The notes below the pieces were generated by a model. The model did no database searches. It saw nothing but the letters and a program-made list of their open reading frames with translations, and was not told the DNA's origin. From Schizochytrium sp. CCTCC M209059 (taxonomy: Eukaryota > Sar > Bigyra > Thraustochytrida > Thraustochytriidae), in contig KN805471.1 in the NCBI GenBank assembly GCA_000818945.1, positions 35,578-63,449 of the forward strand: 27,872 bases of DNA, in the 5' to 3' direction. The stretch's first letter is position 1. Every line of letters begins with the position of its first letter. Below, piece after piece: positions 7,965-16,900 of the stretch. The position numbers were made by a program, and so were the translations under genes.

Positions 7965-10900
7965 AGGTGTGGGCCGAGGGCAAGGCCAGGAAATTCACCA
8001 TAGGCACGCGGAGCTGGATCATCGACGAACTCTGCAATTGGTACATTAGCGAGAAAAGTGCCGTTTTCCTTCTCGTTGGCGACGGCGGCGTCGGCAAGAG
8101 CGTCATCATGGCCGAGCTTTGTCGTCGCGGAGGCGCTCTCCGCACCGACAAAGTTACTGAAATGAAAGAGGGTGCTCTCCGCACCGACAAAGTTACTGAA
8201 ATGAAAGAGGGTGCTTTCCGTACCGACATAGTTACTGAAATGAAACCGGGTGATGAAATCGATAAGTCCCACCGAGGGTATTCACATGGGCCTGACCTAT
8301 CGCATCGTAGAAAGGGAACGCTGCTGCCTATCTTGGTGGCAGCGTACCATTTCTTTCGACACGATGATGGGACCGCGGCTTCACCTACTGAAGCAGTTCT
8401 AAGCATTGCTTGGCAACTGTGTCAAATCGTGCCTCATTTCCCTCAAGCACTTGATCAAGTAAGCTTTGAGGGTCTTCGCGAAAAGACGCTGACGGATCTT
8501 TTTCAGACCATTCTCGTCGATCCTGCAACCAAGCTCGGCCCAGACCAGATGCGACAAGTGGTCGTACTCGACGCCCTTGACGAGTGCAGCAAGAGCGACG
8601 ATGTTTTGCGGAAGGTCGTTTGCATGTGGAAGGATATGATGCCAAAATGGCTCAGCTTGGTCGTGAGCACACGTCCCGAAGGCGAGATCCAGCGCGGAAT
8701 CGCCAACAACAACCTTGATTTTAAGGTGCTGGAGCTCAAGGACGTACAGAACTTTCGCGACATAGAAAAACACATCGAACATCTTTTATGCGACAAGAGA
8801 GATATCGTGGAACAGAAAGACATTGCTTCTTGCGCCAAGATTCTTTCCGAACGCTCCGAAGGTCTCTTTCTCTGGGCGAACTTTCTACCCGAGACCCTGA
8901 AGCGGATGCACGAGGAGAAGCGAGGTGGATTGCTGACCTTGCATGACATCTCTCACCAAGACGCCATTCCTAATGGGCTTGGTGGCATGTTTTACGAGTA
9001 CTTTAAGCGCCTGCAAGTAAAAGTTGGCGGAGGGAAGAGGTACAAGATGCTCCTGGCGCCAATCGTAGCTTCTCGTGAGCCGCTGAGTGTCGAGCAACTA
9101 AGTGCAATTCTGCAAGTAGACCAAGATGATGTGGATGATATGGTCGACGACGCGAGCAATTTCTTATATCGAGGCGGCGATGGTCGAGTGGCACTCATTC
9201 ATAAGCGCATGGCAGATTGGCTCTCAGATAAGAAGCAGAGCGGAAGACAGCTCTGCGTGAAGAAAAAAGATGGGCATAAACAATTAGCTGAGTACTGCAG
9301 CAGCTCGCGGAACGACGTTTTTTCGCTCCGTCACGCCGTCTTTCACCTCGTCAAGTGTGGCGAGCACGCTCAGGCCTTTGAGCTCCTGAATGAATTTGCA
9401 TGGATAAAGAGCGCCATCTCTGTCGGTGACGATGAAGCGCAACGGCGCGCCACAATCGGAAACCTTATTCGCGACTGCGTCGAACTCGGCATCTACTTTG
9501 CGCCCGAAAGTGATACACCCCGCTTCCTGAGCAAAGCAGTGCATGCCCTCAGCTACGATCCCAACGAACTCGCTTCGCAAGTTCTGGCGCGTTTTAGTCA
9601 CGACTCGAAAGACCCTTTGGCACTCAGTCTACAAACACCTGGTCAGCCATGGCTGGAGCCTACTCGCGTCACTCTTGCTCATCCCCGCGACCCCTTGCTG
9701 CACGTGTTGAAAGGGCACTCTCTTCGTGTCACAAGCGTGGCGATACAGTGCGACACCATTGTGTCTGGGTCCGATGATAAGACGGTGCGCATCTGGAACG
9801 CTACGTCGGGCGAGGAGCAGCACGTGTTGAAGGGGCACTCTGAAAAGGTCAAAAGCGTAGCGATCGATGGCAACACCATCGTGTCTGGGTCCATGGATCG
9901 CACGGTGTGCATATGGAGCGCTACGTCGGGCGCGAAGCAGCACGTGTTGAAGGGGCACTCTTGTTACATCAACAGCGTGGCGATACAGGGCGACACCATC
10001 GTGTCTGGGTCCGATGATATGACGTTGCGCATTTGGAATGCTACGTCGGGCGAGGAGCAGCACGTGTTGCAGGGGCACTCTGGTCGTGTCAACTGCGTGG
10101 CGATACAGGGCGACACCATCGTATCTGGGTCTGGTGGGCGCTTCTCGACAGACAACACGGTGCACATCTGGAACGCTACGTCGGGCGAGGAGCAGCTCGT
10201 ATTGAAGGGGCACTCGGGTCACGTCTACAGCGTGGCGATACAGGGCGACACGATCGTGTCTGGGTCAAGTGGGATCCGGTCGACGGGCAACACGGTGCGC
10301 ATCTGGAACGCTACGTCGGGCGAGGAGCAGCACGTGTTGAAGGGACACTCGTCTGCGTTCAACAGCGTCGCGATACATGGCGACACCATCGTGTCTGGGT
10401 CCAATGACTGGACGGTGCGCATCTGGAACGCTACGTCGGGCGAGGAACAACACGTGTTGAAGGGACACTCTGATGCGGTCAGAAGAGTGGCGATACAGGG
10501 CGACATCATCGTGTCTGGGTCCACGGATAACACGGTGCGCATTTGGGACGCTACGTCGGGCGAAGAGCAGCACGTGTTGAAGGGGCACTCTGGTTGGATC
10601 TACAGCGTGGCGATACAGGGCGACACCATAGTATCACAGTCAAGTAAGGAGACTCGTTACTGGAACGCTCGAACGGGCGAGGCACTCGACGCGGATGAAG
10701 CGGAAACATCGACTACACCCGAGAATATGACTTTGGTGACCGTTGAAAATGGAACGCATGTAAAGCTCAGCGAAGGCATAGGCTTCACTATAGATCACTC
10801 ATTCAACATGGCAGCTCGCCAGGGAAGTGTTTATGTTATTGGCGACGTTAGCGGGATGGTACACATCTTGCATGTCCAAGGAATCGAAGATGAGACCTAA
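7925..10900 (+). CDS. NACHT-WD40 repeat protein (NLR-like sensor)
   Basis: Encodes 991 residues from the ATG at 7925; a TTG three bases earlier is unlikely to be the start. The N-terminal WAEGKARKFTIGTRSWIIDEL precedes the NACHT NTPase: Walker A GDGGVGKS at 52-59, Walker B VVVLDALDEC at about 212-221, and a sensor-like LVVSTRPE at 245-252. Three tandem copies of a 13-residue unit (GA(L/F)RTD.VTEMK) sit at 70-108, just after the Walker A helix. A helical region to about 590 resembles the arm of STAND ATPases. Eight WD40 repeats at 593-922 share (H/L)VL(K/Q)GHS...VAI...(D/N)TIVSGS...IWNATSGEEQ. A 70-residue tail follows. In STAND proteins, ligand binding by the repeats drives nucleotide exchange and oligomerisation, then activates the N-terminal effector, here presumably the adjoining TIR. 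The closest architectural analogues are fungal HET-E/HNWD and bacterial and protist TIR-NACHT-WD40 proteins. Confidence 0.9.
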   Translation: MCDIYPRLNPCNSEVWAEGKARKFTIGTRSWIIDELCNWYISEKSAVFLLVGDGGVGKSVIMAELCRRGGALRTDKVTEMKEGALRTDKVTEMKEGAFRTDIVTEMKPGDEIDKSHRGYSHGPDLSHRRKGTLLPILVAAYHFFRHDDGTAASPTEAVLSIAWQLCQIVPHFPQALDQVSFEGLREKTLTDLFQTILVDPATKLGPDQMRQVVVLDALDECSKSDDVLRKVVCMWKDMMPKWLSLVVSTRPEGEIQRGIANNNLDFKVLELKDVQNFRDIEKHIEHLLCDKRDIVEQKDIASCAKILSERSEGLFLWANFLPETLKRMHEEKRGGLLTLHDISHQDAIPNGLGGMFYEYFKRLQVKVGGGKRYKMLLAPIVASREPLSVEQLSAILQVDQDDVDDMVDDASNFLYRGGDGRVALIHKRMADWLSDKKQSGRQLCVKKKDGHKQLAEYCSSSRNDVFSLRHAVFHLVKCGEHAQAFELLNEFAWIKSAISVGDDEAQRRATIGNLIRDCVELGIYFAPESDTPRFLSKAVHALSYDPNELASQVLARFSHDSKDPLALSLQTPGQPWLEPTRVTLAHPRDPLLHVLKGHSLRVTSVAIQCDTIVSGSDDKTVRIWNATSGEEQHVLKGHSEKVKSVAIDGNTIVSGSMDRTVCIWSATSGAKQHVLKGHSCYINSVAIQGDTIVSGSDDMTLRIWNATSGEEQHVLQGHSGRVNCVAIQGDTIVSGSGGRFSTDNTVHIWNATSGEEQLVLKGHSGHVYSVAIQGDTIVSGSSGIRSTGNTVRIWNATSGEEQHVLKGHSSAFNSVAIHGDTIVSGSNDWTVRIWNATSGEEQHVLKGHSDAVRRVAIQGDIIVSGSTDNTVRIWDATSGEEQHVLKGHSGWIYSVAIQGDTIVSQSSKETRYWNARTGEALDADEAETSTTPENMTLVTVENGTHVKLSEGIGFTIDHSFNMAARQGSVYVIGDVSGMVHILHVQGIEDET
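8132..8248 (+). repeat. 39-bp in-frame tandem repeat, three copies
   Basis: Units at 8132-8170, 8171-8209 and 8210-8248. The first two differ at a single base; the third is slightly diverged. Each encodes 13 residues (GALRTDKVTEMKE and variants) and lies in the NACHT domain just after the P-loop helix. Confidence 0.95.
9701..10690 (+). repeat. WD40-encoding tandem repeats, eight copies, period 120 or 135 bp
   Basis: Units start at 9701, 9821, 9941, 10061, 10196, 10331, 10451 and 10571. Units 4 and 5 carry a 15-bp insertion after the SGS codons. Framework codons (CACGTGTTGAAGGGGCACTC, GTGGCGATACAGGGCGACACCATCGTGTCTGGGTCC, ATCTGGAACGCTACGTCGGGCGAGGAGCAG) are almost invariant. Codons just after GHS and after SGS vary strongly. 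Confidence 0.95.
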
Positions 10901-11553
10901 TCGTGTGGCTTTGCGCTACTGTTTATCATGCCTGCGTGGGCGAACGACCTTGACTGCTTGTGATCACTTACTGCGACGCAGTATTATAAATTTTGGCTTT
11001 TTGTTGTCTGTCCTCCTCCTTTGGTTGTTGCATGCGACGCAATAAGATAATGTTGGCGTTTTATAAAGCTGTGATAGCTCGAAAGTCATTGGTTCCACGA
11101 AGCTTCGTCTGCCCTCGGGAGACGGACGACGGTGGATGCGGCGGCGGCGTCGTCACAAATCTCCGATGGCATGACTACACTTACGAGGAGAGAGCACCTC
11201 AAGCACTCTTTAGCTGATGAGAAACTCTTTCAATTAGTGTTGTCTTGCTCGAGGATCATCTTGGAGAGACTGCCGACTCTCACTCAGCCATGACGACAGT
11301 GGCAACTTGATCCTCTGTCCAGCGACCTTTTCGAGTGTCATCGTCAACTGTGCTTCGTCATCAAATTGGCGTTCCTGCCTTCAAGAATTGGGTCGTAAAG
11401 AAGTTTTGGCTGACAAGAAAGAGTCGTGCAAGTATTTCCGCGGCATTATGGCTCAAATTACAAATATGGGATATGGGAAAACGACGCGCGGAGGCTAATT
11501 GGGACCGATTTGCTGTGAGCGCCTCGAATCCTGAACTGAACTTGATCCATCTT

Positions 11554-11732
11554 GCCACGGCCAGCCTCAAGTTCCGTCCGTTCCTGCCGCGGCTCTGCCT
11601 CTCATTCCATTGCGTCAACTGCTGCTACAAAAAGTGTCCTTGGCTGTTCATACCCGTAAGCGTGATATGGCTCAACGACACATAGGTATTGGCCCAAACA
11701 GTTTCCCGAAGTCGACAGTGAGACTGGCGCTC
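11554..11732. repeat. diverged dispersed repeat, copy 2
   Basis: Partner of the block at 4134-4518: GCCACGGCCAGCCTCAAG, CTGCCG..GCTCTGCC and GTTTCCCGAAGTCGACAGTGAGACT appear in the same order and on the same strand. This copy lacks the CA microsatellite segment. Confidence 0.5.
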
Positions 11733-11745
11733 GTCTGCCACATAT

Positions 11746-12714
11746 CTATTGGATGATGCTACCTCGCCCTCGCGCTGTCGACTTGTCTGAGTATGCCCAA
11801 AAAGGCAGAGCAATATTGCAGGCGACAACAGGCTTGACAATGTAGCATCGGCTCAGCACGCACCGCTCAAAGGGCGTAGTATGGATGACGCAGCGCATGA
11901 TGGCGGTCCTCCGTGCAGTGCTTTCTCGCTGAGTTAGAATGTTGTGCGTAGGCCTTTCGCTCGCTGCGCGTTTGACACCATGATTGCATAGCGAGCGGTT
12001 GTGGCCGCATCGACTCATTGATCTGTCTGTACCCTGCTTGGTCGCCAGCATTGGCTTGCAAACATCGATTTTCACAAAGTATAAACTTGCAGAAAGCATG
12101 ACTGCGTGCTTGATGCGTAAGCGCCTTTCACAGCGTCCAAGACGTTGCGGTGGTCTTTCTCTCTTTCTTGCTTGCTGCTGTTCAATCCAGTACTCAAGTC
12201 TTCGAGCAGCGCGAGGTAGTTTTCTCGGAATGCGCGTCTCCATCGATACAGCCGCGTCTCGGCCTACCCCGCGTTGCTCGCGCCAGTAGCACTCGCACGC
12301 ACCTTCGATAGACTGAGTGGTGGGAGTGGTGGTATTGAAAATCGAAAGTGAGACTGGAAGGCTTTTATGCTGCGAATGAGCGAATGTACTGCAGTGTACG
12401 GCAAACGTCAAGAATTTTGGTTGATCAGAGTTCGCGTAGCTGCTTGTCCTTTGATTCTCAGGCCTGCTCCTGATAAATTTTGGACAGCTTTCGCGGGAAG
12501 TCATGACTCCTGTTATTAAAATGCCCTTGAGCGTGCATGTAATCTCTGGCTTTCCGCTTCGTACGGCAATGAGGGCGTCAAAAGTAATGTTGAAACGAGG
12601 ACGACCATTTACAACTGCTGCCGCGCTCTTTGCGCCGCACGCGCGTACTCCCAGGCCACACGCCAACGATTCACCTTCCTTTATATTTTCTTGGAGTGCT
12701 CCAGTGCGCCGCAC
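11746..12714 (-). CDS. long open frame, doubtful coding potential
   Basis: 322 residues with no recognised domain. The first third on the minus strand (12700-12480, RPRFNITFDALIAVRSGKPEITC) is protein-like, but codon third positions are mixed rather than GC-biased as in the solid genes nearby. The rest is Arg/Ser/Cys-rich, as expected for a chance frame. It could be a decayed gene; most likely it is not translated as shown. Confidence 0.15.
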   Translation of the reverse strand: MRRTGALQENIKEGESLACGLGVRACGAKSAAAVVNGRPRFNITFDALIAVRSGKPEITCTLKGILITGVMTSRESCPKFIRSRPENQRTSSYANSDQPKFLTFAVHCSTFAHSQHKSLPVSLSIFNTTTPTTQSIEGACECYWREQRGVGRDAAVSMETRIPRKLPRAARRLEYWIEQQQARKRERPPQRLGRCERRLRIKHAVMLSASLYFVKIDVCKPMLATKQGTDRSMSRCGHNRSLCNHGVKRAASERPTHNILTQRESTARRTAIMRCVIHTTPFERCVLSRCYIVKPVVACNIALPFWAYSDKSTARGRGSIIQ

Positions 12715-12830
12715 GCTGCATTACGCATGCCGCTCGCGAACGGCCGAAAGTGTACGTGCCCCCAAGCGCGCCGGTTTTCCTCTTTCTCACAGTCAGGATG
12801 TACATATCACGAAGCTCCGTTGTTCTGGCT

Positions 12831-12858
12831 GCGCAACGCAAATTGCGCAACGCAAATT
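12831..12858. repeat. 14-bp tandem duplication
   Basis: GCGCAACGCAAATT occurs twice in a row (12831-12844 and 12845-12858). Confidence 0.9.
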
Positions 12859-12879
12859 GCGACACCTGGCTGAAGGGCC

Positions 12880-13040
12880 TCGATGGCGGCATGGGCGATG
12901 GCGTGGCGTGGCGTGGCGTGACTTGGTGTGGGCGATGACGGCGTGACTTGGCGTGGCGTAGCGTCAACGATGGCGTGGCGTGGACGATGGCGTAGCGTCC
13001 ACGATGGCGTGGCGTGGACGATGGCATGGACGATGGCGTC
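12880..13040. repeat. GATGGCGTGGCGTGG-type minisatellite
   Basis: Irregular arrays of GATGGCG, TGGCG and TGGAC words, with three recurrences of a CGATGGCGTGGCGTGG-like unit and purine/pyrimidine asymmetry. Frames through it read as Trp/Arg/Gly-rich nonsense. Confidence 0.8.
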
Positions 13041-13240
13041 TCGCTTGCGTCGAGGGGTAAAGAGAGAGTGCGCTCCATTGGCATCTTACTTCGGACCACA
13101 AGCTGTGCCCAAAGCGCGGACGCGGCGCCTCGATCCGAGCAATTATTCGTGCCTCTCCATGGCGCGCGACCTGCAGCTGCCCTCTACGACCTGGAGCAGT
13201 CAGCTCCAGCTCCAGCTCCAGTTGGCTTTTACTGGTGCAA

Positions 13241-13342
13241 CATGCCATGCCATGCCATGCCATGCCATGCCATGCCATGCCATGCCATGCCATGCCATGC
13301 CATGTCATGTAGTGGGTCCGCGGGTCATGTAGTGGGTCCGCG
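13241..13342. repeat. (CATGC)12 pentanucleotide array plus an about 20-bp doublet
   Basis: Twelve perfect CATGC units (13241-13300) are followed by CATGT CATGT and two tandem copies of TCATGTAGTGGGTCCGCGG, separated by one or two bases. The terminal doublet shares the CATGT word with the end of the array. Confidence 0.95.
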
Positions 13343-13939
13343 GCGCTCCCAGAGGGACTGCGCCAACAAACTGATCGTTCAGAATAAGAAAATCGCGATC
13401 AGGATTTACATGTACATTCTTCCCCAAAAAAAGAAAGCCATGACAGTCTATCTGAAGCAGTCCCACTGGCACAGGGACTGCTGCGTGTTCATGCGTGAAG
13501 AGTGCATGCATGCACGTCAGGCTATCCGTTGAGCCGGCGCTGCGGCTTGGCTGCTGGCTGTGGCAATGAACATACTCGTGCATATCTTTTTTCTTTTTTT
13601 CTTTCTCTGTTTGTCCGTCTTTGGGTGCCGGGGCGCGCGACGGCGCGGGAACCGGCGTAGAGTCCTGGCGAGGCGATATACACGTCCGCGCCAGCTGCTC
13701 GCCGCAGCTCGCAAACAAGTAAATGGCGTTTCTTTTGTCCCGAGCGCCCTCCAGACTCTGCGCCACAATGAGCCTGCTCTGCTCTGCCTTGCTGCGTGCG
13801 GGGGCGGCTCGCTTTCGTACAGGGCAGAAAGACAATCGACTGCTACGCCAAGGCACGCAGGCAAAAGTAAGCAAGCTAGCTGGCAAGCAAAATCTGATCT
13901 CTCGATCTCAACAATTTTGAAACTTGAACCAAGAAAATC

Positions 13940-16900
13940 ATGAAACACCACATTACTCTTCTTTCTCTTACATATTTAAGTTTGCTCGGCCAGGATGTAC
14001 AAGGCCAAGTGTGCTCTGTCACATCGACCACCACGCCACCCGCGTACCCAACGGATGACGGCTTCACCACATCCGGCCTCGTCAGCATGGCCACTGCTAC
14101 CGAGGTCGTGACTCTTCAGTACACACCTAATACCCCTCCTGAGGGCTTCGACGACCAAGATGACTGCCCATACGACCACTCAGGCCTTCTCGACTGGGAA
14201 GATGCCGCAACCTGGACCTCGGGTATCGTCCCTGGCGACGGCGACGATGTCGTGCTTCCGGAAGACGCGCGCGTCCTTCTTGGCGGTTGCTCCGTTTCCG
14301 CAGATACCGTCTATGGCAAGATCACCATCCCAGCATCTTCAGAGCTCATCTTTGCGGACGAAGACATCTTCTTCAACACCACCGGCATGCAGGTCGAGGG
14401 CAAGCTCACCCTCGGCTCTGAATCCTGCCGTCTGCACAGCGACATTGTCATCACTTTGCACGGCGATCGCCCCGACAGCCTTCCCGCCCCAGCCTGGTAC
14501 AAGGGCATCGCCGCGGTTGGCGCGGGCGTCCTTGACATTCACGGCAGCATTTTTCATCCGACCTGGACACGTCTGGCCGCCACGGCCGCGGCAGGAGACA
14601 CGCAAATTTACCTTCAGCATCGTGTGAATTGGCGCGCAGGCCAACGCCTCGTGCTCACGGGAACAGAAATCAAGGACTCTCGCGACTGGCATCGCAACGA
14701 GGTGCGCGAGATTGCCAACGTGCAGGTAAATGGCGAATTCTCGCGCATCACGCTCACCGAGGCTCTCGCATACACGCACTATGGCGGTCCCGAGTACCAA
14801 GGCGAGGTGGGTCTACTTTCGCGCAACATTGTCATTCAAGGCGACGAGACATCCGAGCCCACCGACACGGACAACAACGTGTGTGAGCACGACAAGTTCG
14901 GCACGTACCCGTGCGAGCACAAGTGGCTGACGGGCTATGGCGGACACACGATTGCCATGGGGCCGAATGCCACGACTCGTTTTGAGGGCGTCGAGCTTTA
15001 CCGCATGGGTCAGACCAATGTGCTCGCGCGCTATCCGTGGCACGTGCATGTGATTGGCGAGGGAGGCTTTCGCTCGTACCTCAAACACTCGAGTATGCAC
15101 CATACATTCTACCGCTGCGCCACCATCCATGGAACGCACAACACGCTTGTACAGGACAACGTCGCCTATGACGCCATCGGACACTGCTTTTACAGTGGCG
15201 AGGACGGCGTTGAAGAGAACAATACGGTTGCTTTCAATCTAGGTAGCCATGTGCATTTTATGGAGTACCCTCGGACGGCCTACGCACAAAAGATGTCGGC
15301 CATTTCGAGCTACGAAAACCTCACCCAGCCTGCTGACACCACCGCATCACCCTTTTACATTACCAATGCATACAACTCGTACATTGGCAACGCGGCTTCT
15401 GGAGGCTACGCGGGTTTTGCGGTGGTGCGGCTGCCCAAGCCCATCATGGTTTTTCGAGACTCGCAGACGCGCTCGGGTCGTGACGTGCCTCACTCGCTTC
15501 CCTTTCTTGCTTTTGAGGGCAACAGCTGCCATTCCGTGGGGTCGTCATGGTGGGTCTTTCAGTCGTGCATTTACGTAGGTGGTCAGTTGTGGCACCCAAG
15601 CGCAGATTCGAGCGCGCTCTCGTACAATCCGGGCCGCATCGTCTCAGGCCGCGATACTACGTGCACCACGGCAGACGGCTCGCTCGTCAAATGCCCTCTG
15701 GTCATGAATAATACCAAAATTTTCCTGAGCAACATTGGGATCAACAACTGGGGCGCTCGAGGAAGCATCGATGCATTTGAGGCGCATGACACCATGCGCG
15801 CCGCAGCTATCATTGGCTCGCACTATGTGCACAACATGCTGACAGAGTGCCGCACTTCGTCGGGCTTTGTACCAGAGCAACCGAGCTCGCACTACTACGA
15901 AAAGCTCTGGCACCTCGGTAAGCACGTGGGTTTCGAGTGGTACGACACGCTGCAGGCACATCTGATTGACGGCATCACCTTTCGAAATTGTGGAAATGCC
16001 AAAAAGAACTACCCCGTGTGGCGCTTTCTCACACACTCGGACAGATATGTGCCAGGTCTGATGCAGAGCTCACGACGCGTCAAGTACGAGAATGTAGATC
16101 GCGAGGCCCTAGTCATGCCCTCGTCTCAGAGTCTCCTTTCGGTGAGTGGTGCTTTGGCCAACTGGGTGGATGACGACGGCACTGCTTTCGGCGGTGTCGG
16201 GGACGGCTCGAGAGGACCCAAGCTCATTGGCGCTGCGCGCGATGGCGTCGAGTGGTGGCGCCTCGACAGCAATTGCACGCAAGAGGGCATGTGGTACAAT
16301 TGCGACCGACTGGCACCCGCATCGGGTCAGCGACGGGGCGTAGGAAGCTTTACGGCCGTGGTGGATCCGGATGTGCAGGCTCAATTTGCAGCCAACAACA
16401 TTTGCATGAATGTTGGGTCAACACCTTGCCCTCGCATTGGATCAGCCATGCACCTTGGACAATCAGGTGATCCTGCAGAGGTCGGTCTTCCCATCCGCGG
16501 CAACGCCGTTGTGACAGGTCCTACCAATGGATTGGGCTGGCTTCTCCTCTTTGATGCTGGTTCGCCTGTGAGCGCCAAGTTTTCCAAGCCTCAGATTGAC
16601 GAGGACGACACCGTCATCATTGTTATGCCATATCCCGCCGTAACGACATTTCGCGTCACTTACGAGGCAGTGTCTTGGTGCAAGCCCAAGTACAATACCT
16701 GCGAGCACGTTTTCACCGAGGCGACTTCGCTACGTGAGATGCTCGACGGCGTTGGCGATCAATATTACTTTAGCGCGAGTCGCGGGCTCTTTTTTGTCCG
16801 CTTTACGCCTCAGAAACGGGATGCCCTCGACTTTTCCAAAGCTCCTGGCTATGGTAATCTTGGTCTTTCTTACTTTGAGCATGATAACATGACGAGGATA

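Larger units (their letters stand above)
10901..13939. other. gene-poor intergenic region
   Basis: About 3 kb with no confidently recognised gene. Contents: copy 2 of the dispersed repeat (about 11554-11732), a long but unconvincing minus-strand frame (11746-12714), a 14-bp tandem doublet (12831-12858), a GGCGT-rich minisatellite (about 12880-13040), an AGCTCC tract near 13200 and (CATGC)n at 13241-13300. The last few hundred bases should contain the G8 gene promoter; no clear core element was identified. Confidence 0.6.

Noticed and set aside
9629..10588. Minus- and shifted-frame repeat proteins over the WD40 array
   Set aside because: Off-frame translations of the 120/135-bp WD40 repeats. 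The in-frame product is a canonical WD40 series.
9701..10690. CRISPR-like array (regular repeats with variable spacers)
   Set aside because: Periodicity comes from in-frame WD40 codons, the context is eukaryotic, and the variable segments are only a few codons long.
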